A stretch of 64,000 nt of DNA, from NCBI GenBank assembly GCA_919902495.1, contig CAKKRC010000012.1, positions 1-64,000 of the forward strand. Direction: 5' to 3'. This document shows, piece by piece, positions 25,365 to 34,586 of this stretch. A program made the position numbers and the translations under genes. The number at the start of each line of letters is the position of its first letter. Within the stretch, counting starts at the first letter, position 1. A model generated the notes under the pieces. It had not been told where the DNA came from, ran no database searches, and worked only from the letters and a program-made list of their open reading frames with translations. Source of the stretch: Nitrospiria bacterium. Lineage in GTDB: Bacteria; Nitrospirota; UBA9217.

Positions 25365-27656
25365 ATGCGTTATTGGGTCTACTGTATAGCTCTACTATTG
25401 ATTCTGGCGGGATTATTATTTCAATTTATCGGGAAGCAGCCAATTGAAACGGATCTTTTGGCGCTCTTGCCTGACGTTAAGCAGAATCCGGTGGCAGAGC
25501 AAGCTGCGGATCGATTAACCAGTCTGTTAAGCGAAAGGATGATTTTCTTAATCGGGAGTCAGAATAGTGTCGAGGCAAAGAAATCTGCCGAGGCATTTAC
25601 AACGTCTCTGCGCGAAAGCAAAGCGTTCAAGTCCGTGCAGGCTAAGATCAACGCGCCAGACCTGGATTCGCTGATCAATTTGTATGCACGTTACCAAAAT
25701 GGTCTCCTCGTTTCCGATGATTTGCAGGCATTGATTGAAGGAAAGGAAGTTCTGAACAAAAGACTAATCAGTCGTCTTGCCTCTCCTTTTGCGCATGGAA
25801 TGATTTCCGTATCAAAGGACCCTTTTGGATTTTATAGTAACTGGCTTGGACATCTGCCGTATCGCAACCTTCGACTTCAGGTTAGCGACGGATGGTTGAT
25901 GGCGAGTCAAAATGACAATACTTGGATTTTGGCGAGTACGGCATTAGATGGTTCTCCTTTTACGCCATCTATAGAGGAAAAAAGTCTTCATGCAGTGCAT
26001 GAGGCAACAGCGCTTCTAAAAAAAGAATATCCTGACGTAAAAATACTGCGTGCCGGGACCATATTTCACAGCTCGGTCATCCGGAAACGGGCAGAACAGG
26101 AAATCAATCTTATCGGCGGAGTGTCGCTAGCAGGCATAATATTATTGATTCTAAGCGCATATCGCTCGCTGAAAGTCTTGAGCCTAGGCTTATTGTCAGT
26201 CGGGACAGGCATATGTGTTGGATTGCTGACAACGATAACTATATATGGCCGAATCCATTTGATGACGCTGATATTCGGCGCTAGTCTTCTTGGAGAGGCA
26301 ATTGACTATTCCATTCAGTACTTTTCCGTTCGTCTAGGCGCAGGCGAGAGTTGGGAGCCACATAGTGGTTTGAGGAATGTGAGCCCTCGCCTGATGGTAG
26401 CGTTGCTAACGAGTATACTGGGCTATACAGCTCTTACCTTGACGCCATTCCCCGTGTTGTCTCAGATCGGCGTGTTTGCGATCTCGGGGCTTATCGCCTC
26501 TTTTATAACTGTCGTTATGGTATTCCCTTTTGCATTATCTGATATGCAAAAGATACTGCCAAGACGTCTATTGAAGCTGTCAGGTCGATTCATGACATCT
26601 TATAAGGATCGGCTCTCTAAGCTACATGTCATGGTGATAATAACACTCATTCTCCTAATATCAGCGCTCGGTCTGTTCAAACTTACGAGTAATGATGACA
26701 TCAAACTATTAGTGTCGTTATCGCCCGCGCTTGTCCAGGAAGAGCAGCAAGTGCGCGAACTTACGGGTGTGAGTGGCAGCAGTCAGTTTATCCTAGTTGA
26801 GGGATCCACTGATCAAGAAGTCCTGGAAAATGAAGAAAATCTGGGAAAGCTGCTGATAAAGGAAGGGATAGAGATGCAAGGCGTATCGAGCTACGTTCCC
26901 TCGTGTAAAAAACAAACTGAAAATAGAATTATTTATAAAAAGAGGATGGCAGATCTCAAAGCAATAATGTCGGATATCGGATTTACGGATAGCGCCATAC
27001 ATTCGATGGCGTTAACGGCACGTAATAATGACTGCATGACGGTCGATCGATGGCTGGCATCTCCCATTTCAAAACCACTAGAGCATATGTGGATGGGGAA
27101 GACACAACATGGATATGCCTCAATTGTACTTCCGTCGGGATATAAGAGTGTCGGCGATCTGGCCATGGCGGTCAATGGTATCTCTGGGGCGACGGTAGTA
27201 GACAAGCCAGGGACAATATCGAAGTTAATCGGTAAATTTAGGCGGCTGGCGGGCTGGGCGTTGATTGGGGCAATCGCACTCGTTTCCCTCGTTCTGGTTG
27301 TACGATATGGCCTAATAAACGGTGGCGGTGTGCTCCTGCCAACGGTCTTGTCATTGCTTGTGACAGCGTCTCTATTGGGATATATGGCGATTCCTATAAC
27401 ACTTTTCCACGTGCTCGCTTTATTGCTTGTAGTTGGCGTCGGTGTCAATTATTCAATATTTCTCGTTGAGGGCATTGATCAAGAAAACTCAACAACACTT
27501 GGTGTGCTGCTGTCGGTTCTAACAGCCTTCCTTTCCTTTGGCTTGCTATCTTTTTCGTCAATGCCGGCGGCGCATAATTTTGGAGTTACCTTGGCAATTG
27601 GCCTATTTGGTGTGGCATTGCTTTCCCCGATATCAGTGGTGCTGAAAGGGAAATGA
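25365..27656 (+). CDS. apeM: MMPL/RND-family exporter (ApeM)
   Basis: This 763-residue inner-membrane protein has the RND/MMPL layout: one N-terminal helix, a large periplasmic loop (about 30-235), a block of five or six helices (about 240-400), a second periplasmic loop (about 435-620) and a second helix block to the end. The first block contains LIFGASLLGEAIDYSIQYF and the second VLALLLVVGVGVNYSIFLVE, the paired GxxxDY/N-type membrane motifs of MMPL lipid transporters (the second has Asn for Asp). It would flip or extract the aryl polyene lipid for ApeL. Its stop overlaps apeN by 4 bases. Confidence 0.87.
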   Translation: MRYWVYCIALLLILAGLLFQFIGKQPIETDLLALLPDVKQNPVAEQAADRLTSLLSERMIFLIGSQNSVEAKKSAEAFTTSLRESKAFKSVQAKINAPDLDSLINLYARYQNGLLVSDDLQALIEGKEVLNKRLISRLASPFAHGMISVSKDPFGFYSNWLGHLPYRNLRLQVSDGWLMASQNDNTWILASTALDGSPFTPSIEEKSLHAVHEATALLKKEYPDVKILRAGTIFHSSVIRKRAEQEINLIGGVSLAGIILLILSAYRSLKVLSLGLLSVGTGICVGLLTTITIYGRIHLMTLIFGASLLGEAIDYSIQYFSVRLGAGESWEPHSGLRNVSPRLMVALLTSILGYTALTLTPFPVLSQIGVFAISGLIASFITVVMVFPFALSDMQKILPRRLLKLSGRFMTSYKDRLSKLHVMVIITLILLISALGLFKLTSNDDIKLLVSLSPALVQEEQQVRELTGVSGSSQFILVEGSTDQEVLENEENLGKLLIKEGIEMQGVSSYVPSCKKQTENRIIYKKRMADLKAIMSDIGFTDSAIHSMALTARNNDCMTVDRWLASPISKPLEHMWMGKTQHGYASIVLPSGYKSVGDLAMAVNGISGATVVDKPGTISKLIGKFRRLAGWALIGAIALVSLVLVVRYGLINGGGVLLPTVLSLLVTASLLGYMAIPITLFHVLALLLVVGVGVNYSIFLVEGIDQENSTTLGVLLSVLTAFLSFGLLSFSSMPAAHNFGVTLAIGLFGVALLSPISVVLKGK

Positions 27657-28210
27657 TGGCAAGGAGCCTAATCTTATGCATGCTGATTCTTGGCGGCTGC
27701 GCGAAGCTTCCGGATACGTGCACAACAGTATTTCCCCGAACAACATATTGCATCCAAGGTACCGAGGGAATTGACGCTTTTTCAGTCTTGCAGGAAGTGG
27801 AATTCAAAAGTAATGACTCATCAGGCAAATTCCTCATTCGCCTGGAAGTTGATCAGACGGCTTTTCGTATGGCACTCTTAACCATGCTTGGTCAAAGCTT
27901 GGGGAGTCTGAGCTATGAGAAAAATAGCGAAATAAGAGTGATTGCACCAGGCGGCGAGAAACACTTTAATATTTTGATGCCAGTAGCATATGTTCAATTA
28001 GCCCTTTGGCCCAGGGAAATAATTCTGAAAGGATTGCAGGCGCAGTCCATCGATGTGCAGGAGTCGAGCAGGCGGCGAGTGTTCATGAACAAGAAAGGAA
28101 ATACAATCATTGCCATAGAATATGAGGGGACGGCCCCTCCGTATGATCGTCTTGTTATGTCATCTTCCGAAGGCCATAAGGTGATTATTACTACGCTGGA
28201 AAGGGATTGA
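27653..28210 (+). CDS. apeN: DUF3261 lipoprotein (ApeN)
   Basis: This 185-residue lipoprotein has a short signal peptide ending in the lipobox LILGGC (Cys 16). The mature part (FLIRLEVDQTAFRMALLTMLGQSLGSLSYEK) fits the DUF3261 family kept in aryl polyene clusters, whose fold resembles LolB-type lipid acceptors. It is a reasonable candidate for the outer-membrane receiver of the polyene lipid from ApeL, but that is inference. The gene overlaps apeM by 4 bases and touches apeO at its stop codon. Confidence 0.8.
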   Translation: MMARSLILCMLILGGCAKLPDTCTTVFPRTTYCIQGTEGIDAFSVLQEVEFKSNDSSGKFLIRLEVDQTAFRMALLTMLGQSLGSLSYEKNSEIRVIAPGGEKHFNILMPVAYVQLALWPREIILKGLQAQSIDVQESSRRRVFMNKKGNTIIAIEYEGTAPPYDRLVMSSSEGHKVIITTLERD

Positions 28211-29397
28211 TGGGACAGCCTGCTTATTTAAATGCCCTGGGCATCGTTTCGGCCTTAGGGGTAGGAAAGGTCGAAACGACCAGACGCCTGATGGCCGGTG
28301 ATACATTAGGTATGGGCAAAGACGAAAATCTGCTCATTGGTGGAACTGTCTTAGTGGGTTGCGTAACAGCAAAAACAGCTATCGTTCCCCAAGAATATCC
28401 ATATCATAATTCAAGGAACAATGAATTATTGCTCACAGCAATTGACGAGATACGCGATGATATTGATAATATCATCTCAAAGTATGGGGCTCAGAGGGTC
28501 GGTGTGGTCCTCGGAACGAGCACGTCCGGGATCAGGGAGGGCGAAAAGGCAATAGCAACATATGATAGAAATGGCAAGCTGCCGGATTCTTTTGATTATA
28601 GAATGTGGGAAATCGGATCCCCCGCGCTATTCCTGTCTAAGTACCTGGACATTTCGGGCCCTTCATACGTTGTATCAACTGCGTGTTCGTCCAGTGCAAA
28701 GGCCCTGATAGCGGCGCGTAACATGCTGCTGGCAGGTCTTTGTGACGCTGTAATCACCGGTGGAGTTGACAGCCTTTGCCAATTAACCGTGAATGGCTTT
28801 AATGCCCTTGAATCGATATCCTCGGAGCTCATGAATCCCATGAGCATCAATCGTAAAGGTTTAAACATTGGAGAGGGAGCTGCTGTATTTATTATGTCAC
28901 GAGAGCCGGCGCCAATAGCTCTTCTCGGGGCGGGAGAGGCGAGTGACGCATATCATTTTACGGCACCGGATCCGAAGGGTGTCGGCGCCACTATGGCAAT
29001 TAATGATGCATTGACAGACTCTGGCATTGCAAAAGACGACTTGTGCTATCTCAACCTCCACGGGACCGCTACCAAAAAAAATGATGAAATGGAATCGAAT
29101 GTGATTTTCAGGGTGCTCTCGCCCCACATACCCTCGAGTTCAACAAAGCCTTTAACGGGTCATACCCTGGGGGCAGCAGGCGCAATCGAAGCCGCCTTTT
29201 GCTGGCTGACGATTTCGGACTATAATACTGAAGGTGTTCTTCCTCCGCACATATGGGATGGGAAAATCGATATCAACTTGCCGACTATAACGCTTGTTGA
29301 ACATGGCCGCAAACTACAAGGGCCAAAATATACCATGAGCAATTCATTCGCTTTTGGAGGAAGCAATGCGTCCCTGGTTGTCGGAGAAGCGCGATGA
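28210..29397 (+). CDS. apeO: Beta-ketoacyl-ACP synthase (ApeO)
   Basis: This 395-residue ketosynthase has the complete Cys-His-His triad: Cys 159 in STACSSSAK, His 284 in NLHGTATK and His 318 in LTGHTLGAAG. It would add malonyl units to the aryl starter, acting with the CLF-like ApeC in known systems. It begins with the thiolase-fold lead MGQPAYLNALGIVSALG and ends FAFGGSNASLVVG. ATG 28210 shares one base with the apeN stop; a TTG at 28207 is a less likely start. It overlaps apeP by 4 bases. Confidence 0.9.
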   Translation: MGQPAYLNALGIVSALGVGKVETTRRLMAGDTLGMGKDENLLIGGTVLVGCVTAKTAIVPQEYPYHNSRNNELLLTAIDEIRDDIDNIISKYGAQRVGVVLGTSTSGIREGEKAIATYDRNGKLPDSFDYRMWEIGSPALFLSKYLDISGPSYVVSTACSSSAKALIAARNMLLAGLCDAVITGGVDSLCQLTVNGFNALESISSELMNPMSINRKGLNIGEGAAVFIMSREPAPIALLGAGEASDAYHFTAPDPKGVGATMAINDALTDSGIAKDDLCYLNLHGTATKKNDEMESNVIFRVLSPHIPSSSTKPLTGHTLGAAGAIEAAFCWLTISDYNTEGVLPPHIWDGKIDINLPTITLVEHGRKLQGPKYTMSNSFAFGGSNASLVVGEAR

Positions 29398-29864
29398 GTG
29401 TGTATCCTCCTATCGAGATGCTCATACCACATAGACCTCCGATGATGCTTATCAACGGAGTCGTTGGCGAAGTTGAGGAAGGACTTATCGCAACTGCGCT
29501 GCCTGATCCTAAAGCTTGGTATGCTAATGAAGATGGGTCGATGCCGGCATGGATAGGGATCGAATTGATGGCTCAAGCAATCTCTGCATGGGCTGGTCTG
29601 CAGGCATATAAAGCAGGCATGCCCCCAAGAAAAGGTTTTCTGATTGGTACAAGAGAATATATGAGCAAATGCCCGTCCTTTACCGCAGGAAATGCATTGT
29701 TTATAGAAGTACGCAAGGTCTTTTCTGATCCCCAGGGTCTTGCCGCATTTAACTGCCTGATACGGGATGACAGAACTGTGTTTGCAGAAGCTGTGGTGAA
29801 AGTTATAAATGTCGATAACTACGAAGCCGCAATGGCGCCATCAGGAAAATCATATGAACAATAA
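29394..29864 (+). CDS. apeP: Hotdog dehydratase (ApeP)
   Basis: This 156-residue FabA/FabZ-like dehydratase opens with the motif MLIPHRPPMMLINGV carrying the catalytic His, and the second block AWIGIELMAQAISAWAG carries the acidic residue (Glu) on the hotdog helix. In other aryl polyene systems ApeP pairs with ApeI to remove water from the beta-hydroxy intermediate; here the ApeI domain is fused to the ligase. The gene starts in the ATGA overlap with apeO and ends 11 bases into apeQ. Confidence 0.87.
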   Translation: MSVYPPIEMLIPHRPPMMLINGVVGEVEEGLIATALPDPKAWYANEDGSMPAWIGIELMAQAISAWAGLQAYKAGMPPRKGFLIGTREYMSKCPSFTAGNALFIEVRKVFSDPQGLAAFNCLIRDDRTVFAEAVVKVINVDNYEAAMAPSGKSYEQ

Positions 29865-30567
29865 GCGCATATTAATCACTGGTTCTACAAGAGGTATCGG
29901 TCGCGAAATAGCTCGCAAGTTGGTAGGTAGCGGCTACAAGGTAACAGTTCACGGACGATCCAAAGAGGATTCGCGCAGAGTAGCGCAGGAACTCTCTGCT
30001 GACGACGCGCTGGCATTTGATGTAACGGATCGAGCGGGTGCTAAGGATGTGCTGGAAAGAGTTGTTGAGGAAAAAGGCGCTTATTGGGGTGTCGTTTTAA
30101 GTACCGGATTGGCGCGAGATAATACATTTGTAGCCCTGTCAGACGAAGATTGGGATCTTGTTCTTGCAAGCAGTCTCGATGGATTTTATAATGTTCTCCA
30201 TCCACTCATGCTTCCATTGGTGCGATTGCGAAGTGGCGGGCGAGTAGTGGTCATTTCTTCCGTGTCTGGTGTAACTGGGAATAGAGGCCAGGTAAATTAT
30301 TCTGCAGCAAAGGCGGGCCTCATCGGTGCCGCAAAAGCCTTGGCGGTAGAATTAGCTACTCGCAAGATAACAGTTAACTGCGTAGCTCCAGGCCTCATTG
30401 ATACGGAGATGACCCGTGACGTGCCCATTGAAGAAGCGCTGAAGATCGTTCCCATGGGAAGACTGGGGAAACCAGAGGAAGTTGCTGCTCTCGTTGCTTT
30501 CCTAATGTCAGAAGAAGCGTCTTACATTACACGACAGGTGATAGGGGTTAATGGGGGCATCATATGA
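29854..30567 (+). CDS. apeQ: 3-oxoacyl-ACP reductase (ApeQ, FabG-like SDR)
   Basis: This 237-residue short-chain dehydrogenase has the NADPH motif TGSTRGIGRE, the catalytic Ser in ISSVSGVTGN and the YSAAKAG pair (Tyr and Lys), with the C-terminal GVNGGI typical of FabG. It reduces the 3-keto group after each condensation. ATG 29854 lies inside apeP and has AGGA upstream, so the longer in-frame extension from 29809 is rejected. It overlaps apeR by 4 bases. Confidence 0.9.
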   Translation: MNNKRILITGSTRGIGREIARKLVGSGYKVTVHGRSKEDSRRVAQELSADDALAFDVTDRAGAKDVLERVVEEKGAYWGVVLSTGLARDNTFVALSDEDWDLVLASSLDGFYNVLHPLMLPLVRLRSGGRVVVISSVSGVTGNRGQVNYSAAKAGLIGAAKALAVELATRKITVNCVAPGLIDTEMTRDVPIEEALKIVPMGRLGKPEEVAALVAFLMSEEASYITRQVIGVNGGII

Positions 30568-31793
30568 GCCGTCGTGTAGTGATCACGGGGATGGGATGTG
30601 TATCCGCTCTTGGTGATGATTGGGCGACTCTAAAGGCTAATCTTCTTAAGCAGAAGACCGCGACTCGAGTAATGCCCGAATGGGATAAGTTCGTCGATTT
30701 GCAAACCCGGCTGGGTGCTCCTGTGGATCATTTTCAACTACCTTCTCACTATACACGTCGTGCCGCTCGGTCTATGGGACGCGTATCGCTTTTGGCCGTC
30801 AGGGCTTCTGAGCTTGCGATACAAGAATCCGGTTTGATCGATAATCCGGTTCTGACCAATGGCAATACTGGGATTGCTTATGGATCTTCAGCTGGGAGTA
30901 TGGATTCGTTAAGGATCATCGGGTATATTTTGGAAACAGGAAAAATGAAGGGTTTAACCGCGGCAACCTATATTCAGTCAATGAGTCATACTGCGGCGGT
31001 TAATATTGGAATATTCTTTAAGATACGCGGAAGGGTAATTCCGACGTCCAGTGCATGTACCTCAGGCAGTCAGGCAATTGGTTATGCGTATGAGTCGATT
31101 CGTTACGGTAAGCAAAAGGTCATGGTGGCAGGCGGAGCTGAGGAGCTATCAGCCTTTACGGCGATGATCTTTGACGTGTTGTTTGCGACGAGTACTAAGA
31201 ATACAACTCCGCAGTTAACTCCGAGCCCTTTTGACAAAAGTCGAGACGGCTTAGTCGTCGGGGAGGGAGCGGCGACATTAATTCTGGAAGAGTATGAGCA
31301 TGCGAGGACCCGAGGAGCAAAGATATATGCAGAAATTGCTGGTTACGGATGCAACTCGGATGGCATGCATATAACACAGCCAGATGCAGTATCCATGGCA
31401 GCTGTAATGAGATTGTCTTTGCAGGATGCAGGACTCAAAGAAAAAGAGATTGGTTACATTAATTTGCACGGGACCGGTACTAAGCACGGCGACATAGCAG
31501 AGTCGATGGCGACAAATGAAGTTTTTAGCAGCGCAGTGCCAGTGTCGGGTGTCAAAGGACATTTCGGACATACTTTGGGAGCCAGCGGAGCTTTGGAGGC
31601 AATGATCACGATTAACATGATTAACGAGGGCTGGGCTGTACCGAATGCAAACCTGGTTGAAGTTGATCCCGATTGTGCTAAAATAGATTTCATTATTGAA
31701 TCAGCACGAAAGATATCTACGCAGTATTCAATGAGCAATAACTTTGCATTCGGTGGAATAAATACATCTCTTATTTTTAGAAAGACTATTTGA
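30564..31793 (+). CDS. apeR: Beta-ketoacyl-ACP synthase (ApeR)
   Basis: This 409-residue ketosynthase has the full triad: Cys 165 in SSACTSGSQ, His 302 in NLHGTGTKHGD and His 336 in FGHTLGASG. It is only moderately like ApeO, consistent with two distinct ketosynthases, one for elongation and one for an accessory or initiating condensation. It is the last gene of the aryl polyene operon; about 90 bases without an obvious terminator separate it from a lipoprotein gene of similar base composition. Confidence 0.9.
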   Translation: MSRRVVITGMGCVSALGDDWATLKANLLKQKTATRVMPEWDKFVDLQTRLGAPVDHFQLPSHYTRRAARSMGRVSLLAVRASELAIQESGLIDNPVLTNGNTGIAYGSSAGSMDSLRIIGYILETGKMKGLTAATYIQSMSHTAAVNIGIFFKIRGRVIPTSSACTSGSQAIGYAYESIRYGKQKVMVAGGAEELSAFTAMIFDVLFATSTKNTTPQLTPSPFDKSRDGLVVGEGAATLILEEYEHARTRGAKIYAEIAGYGCNSDGMHITQPDAVSMAAVMRLSLQDAGLKEKEIGYINLHGTGTKHGDIAESMATNEVFSSAVPVSGVKGHFGHTLGASGALEAMITINMINEGWAVPNANLVEVDPDCAKIDFIIESARKISTQYSMSNNFAFGGINTSLIFRKTI

Positions 31794-31880
31794 TCAGCGA
31801 TGTGTGCGCATTCGTGGATTGTAGTTTTTGAATCAGCATTCAGCTTATAGGTCGTCTAATAACGTTAAAGGAGAAGGGCA

Positions 31881-32516
31881 ATGAAAAGAAAACTTGTTTT
31901 ACTGATCGCGTATTGCGCGGCAGTCCTTAGCGGCTGTGCCATCGGGAACACGCACCGATATCACGACACACTAGCAGACATCAATTTCTCCGGCTCGATC
32001 ACGATCGCCGTAGCGACCCATGATCAGCGTGAGTACGTTCTTTCCGGCGTGAAGGAGCCGGATTTTGTCGGTTTGTCTCGCGGCGGTTTTGGAAATCCGT
32101 TCAATATAAACACAGAAAGCGGCAAGCAGCTAGCAGAGGACATGACTTTGTCCATCGCCAATTCACTTGGAAAGAAGGGATTTAAAGTTGTTCCGGTCCT
32201 GGTTCCTCATTCAGATCAACGTCAAGCAGTGGTTGGAAAGCTCAAGGGTGCGGGTGGAGAGCGGCTGCTCATCTTTACCCTCTCAGAATGGAAAAGCGAT
32301 ACCTACATGAACACAGCCCTTCTCTATGATATAAAGGCCGAGGTGCTGAACAAGGAAGGAACGACCTTGGCCCAAAAGAGCTTAAATGGAAAGGATGATC
32401 TGGGAGGCAGCTTTATGAACCCACCCCAGCATGCGAAAGAGGCGGTGCCGGTCGCATTTAAGGAAAAGATCGAGAAGCTCCTGAAAAGTCCGGAGATCGA
32501 GGCTGCGCTCCGGTAA
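31881..32516 (+). CDS. Lipoprotein of unknown function
   Basis: This 211-residue protein has a signal peptide with lipobox LSGC (Cys 19). The mature part (ITIAVATHDQREYVLSGVKEPDFVG, LSIANSLGKKGFKVVPVLV, RLLIFTLSEWKSDTYMNTALLYDI) resembles small lipoproteins of the TolB-N/CsgG-like anticodon-binding fold, but I cannot name the family. AAAGGAG precedes ATG 31881. It follows the aryl polyene operon and shares the lower-GC style, so it may be part of the same island, though nothing ties it to polyene export. Confidence 0.65.
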   Translation: MKRKLVLLIAYCAAVLSGCAIGNTHRYHDTLADINFSGSITIAVATHDQREYVLSGVKEPDFVGLSRGGFGNPFNINTESGKQLAEDMTLSIANSLGKKGFKVVPVLVPHSDQRQAVVGKLKGAGGERLLIFTLSEWKSDTYMNTALLYDIKAEVLNKEGTTLAQKSLNGKDDLGGSFMNPPQHAKEAVPVAFKEKIEKLLKSPEIEAALR

Positions 32517-32652
32517 ATTCATTATGTACCGCTGGACGATTGCCTTGATCTCGGAAAATCGAGGGTAAAAATAATGCCGTAATCTTTAATGGACGAACCG
32601 GTAATAAGCCAAAATGGATTTGTATCCTATCTCAATTTGACGGAGGTGCTCC

Positions 32653-33081
32653 ATGATTTCTCATAAATCAATAGTAGTTTGGTCTCTCGTATTTATTTTC
32701 ATAGTATCCTTCTTTGCATGTTCGCGGCGCTCTGTCCCTATTATTAATTATGACGATGTTTCATTTACAAGCCGAAGTGATAAAACATTAAGTCTAGATG
32801 ACGTCAATAAAGCCCTGGCAATCGCGGCAGTCGCTAAACAATGGAAACTATCCGATACTAGACCGGGACATGCAACGGCCACCTATATTGTTCGTGGCAA
32901 ACATACCGTCGTAGTCGATATAACCTATACGGAAAAAACGTTATCCATTAAATACAAAAATAGTACTAACATGCTTTATGATAAGGATAAGGACGGAAAT
33001 GAAACTATACACACAAATTATAATAGGTGGGTGAGCAATTTTATAACAGAAGTAAATAAAGAACTATTGGAGTTGAAGTAG
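32653..33081 (+). CDS. Small lipoprotein of unknown function
   Basis: This 142-residue protein has a long hydrophobic signal followed by the lipobox-like SFFACS (Cys about 23). The mature part is mostly polar with strand pattern ATYIVRGKHTVVVDITYTEKTLSIKYKNS, as seen in small envelope lipoproteins that fold like a beta sheet over a helix. No family is recognised. GGAGG is placed seven bases before ATG 32653. AT-rich like the aryl polyene genes; it appears to be the last gene of the low-GC island. Confidence 0.6.
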   Translation: MISHKSIVVWSLVFIFIVSFFACSRRSVPIINYDDVSFTSRSDKTLSLDDVNKALAIAAVAKQWKLSDTRPGHATATYIVRGKHTVVVDITYTEKTLSIKYKNSTNMLYDKDKDGNETIHTNYNRWVSNFITEVNKELLELK

Positions 33082-33167
33082 TTGTTTATGTGGTGTGCTA
33101 TTAACGGGTCTTTTGCTTTGGATGTCGGGTATCAGATTTCATCCGTCCAGGGGGCATTCGTGCGGCT

Positions 33168-34034
33168 ATGAGAATATTCTATCGATTTATTCTCTTTTGC
33201 CTCCTGCTTGCGACCACGGGCTGCAGCTCGCTCTTTTTTCATCCCTCCCGGAACATGCAGGAAGGGCCCGCAGTGAAGCTGTTCAACCACCGCGATATCG
33301 TGTTCGCCTCGTCTGACGGGGTCCCGATCCACGGCTGGTACTTCCCTGCGGAGAACGCCCTCGGCAGCATCCTCGTCCTGCACGGCAACGCCCAGAACCT
33401 GAGCACGCACGTGAACAGCGTCTTGTGGCTCGTGAAGGAAGGCTACAACCTCTTTATTATTGACTACCGCGGATACGGGTGGTCCGGCGGGGAGCCGACG
33501 CTCGAAGGCGTTCACCGCGACGCCGATGCGGCCCTCGAGAAACTCATGAGCATGCCGGAAACGGACCCTGATCGTGTCGTGGTGCTTGGTCAGAGCCTGG
33601 GCGGCTCGATCGCGACCTACACCGTCGCCCGTTCCCGGCACAAGGACCGCATACGGGCACTGGTCATCGACAGCGCCTTCTCGAGCTTTCGCTGCATCGC
33701 CCGGGAGAAACTGGGCAGTTTCTGGCTCACCTGGCCGTTCCAGTATCCCCTGTCCTGGACGGTCAACGACGACTACAGCGCCGAGAAATGGATAGGGCAG
33801 GTCTCGCCGATGCCGGTCCTCATCCTGCACGGACTCGACGACCCGGTCGTGCCGCTCCATCACGGCAGGATGCTCGGCGAGGCCGCGCGGCAGCCGAAGG
33901 AAATCTGGCTGACGGCGCGGCCCGGACATGTCCAGTCGTTTGGCGACGAATCTCTAAGAAAGAATTTCGTGGACTATCTCTCCCGCGTGCTGCGGTCGAA
34001 GCCAACCGTTGGACCGCCCGCGAAAGGTTCTTGA
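33168..34034 (+). CDS. Lipoprotein alpha/beta hydrolase
   Basis: This 288-residue protein has a lipobox (ATTGC, Cys about 19) and an alpha/beta hydrolase fold. The oxyanion strand ILVLHGNAQN, nucleophile elbow GQSLGG (Ser), acid loop GLDDPVVP and histidine in PGHVQSF are all present, so it should be an active serine hydrolase. It resembles the BEM46/YfhR group of membrane-tied hydrolases, whose natural substrates are unknown. GC content is back to the high level of the chromosome. The promoter of the next gene overlaps its last codons. Confidence 0.8.
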   Translation: MRIFYRFILFCLLLATTGCSSLFFHPSRNMQEGPAVKLFNHRDIVFASSDGVPIHGWYFPAENALGSILVLHGNAQNLSTHVNSVLWLVKEGYNLFIIDYRGYGWSGGEPTLEGVHRDADAALEKLMSMPETDPDRVVVLGQSLGGSIATYTVARSRHKDRIRALVIDSAFSSFRCIAREKLGSFWLTWPFQYPLSWTVNDDYSAEKWIGQVSPMPVLILHGLDDPVVPLHHGRMLGEAARQPKEIWLTARPGHVQSFGDESLRKNFVDYLSRVLRSKPTVGPPAKGS

Positions 34035-34037
34035 CCC

Positions 34038-34066
34038 TTGACAAAGACGGCAAAATACGCTTTAAT
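34038..34066 (+). promoter_or_regulatory. Sigma-70 type promoter of DUF3015 gene
   Basis: TTGACA at 34038-34043 with a 17-base spacer and TTTAAT at 34061-34066. The start point would be near 34073, about 37 bases before ATG 34110, whose AAGGAGG site is strong. Confidence 0.65.
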
Positions 34067-34109
34067 CTATTGCACGGTTTCTATTTTTTAAATTTTCGAA
34101 GGAGGCACT

Positions 34110-34586
34110 ATGAAGAAACTCGCAGTTGTCGCAGCAGTAGTGGCAGTAACGCTCGTGTTGGCCGGATCCGCGTTTGCAGCCGGACAGGCTCACACGAATA
34201 CGGGTTGTGGTCTCGGCACCATGCTGTTCAAGGGCAGCGCCGATAACTCGGTCCTGCTCCAGACGTTCCAGGCGACGACCAACGGCACGTACGGCAACCA
34301 GACCTTCGGCATCACCACCGGCACGTCGGATTGCCAGCAGCCCAAGAACTTCGCAAGCAACGTGCAGATCAACGAGTTCATGGTCGCCAACATGGACAAC
34401 CTGGCCCGCGACATCGCCCAGGGCCGCGGCGAGACGCTCGATGCCTTTGCCGAACTTCTGCAGGTCCCGGCGGAGAAGCGCTCCGAGTTCTACGGGCAGC
34501 TGCAGTCCGGTTTCGCCCGCATCTTCACGTCCCCCGGCGTGCAGATGGCGAGCGTGATGGACAACATCTCGACCGTTTCGAAATAA
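34110..34586 (+). CDS. DUF3015 family secreted protein
   Basis: This 158-residue protein has a Sec signal peptide (to AFAAG, about residue 24) and the DUF3015 pattern: TGCGLGTMLFKG, then FQATTNGTYGNQTFGITTGTSDC, with two cysteines likely forming a disulfide. The C-terminal half is helical (NMDNLARDIAQGRGETLDAFAELL). DUF3015 proteins are periplasmic or outer-membrane associated and uncharacterised. The gene ends TAA, overlapped by the ATG of the DUF4105 gene, but a strong terminator follows within that gene's first codons, so most transcripts probably end here. Confidence 0.85.
   Translation: MKKLAVVAAVVAVTLVLAGSAFAAGQAHTNTGCGLGTMLFKGSADNSVLLQTFQATTNGTYGNQTFGITTGTSDCQQPKNFASNVQINEFMVANMDNLARDIAQGRGETLDAFAELLQVPAEKRSEFYGQLQSGFARIFTSPGVQMASVMDNISTVSK

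Noticed and set aside
28210-31793. Ordinary fatty-acid synthesis (fab) operon
   Set aside because: Two ketosynthases, a reductase and two dehydratase domains occur with an aryl ligase, ammonia-lyase, LolA and MMPL exporter, which fits aryl polyene synthesis rather than primary metabolism.
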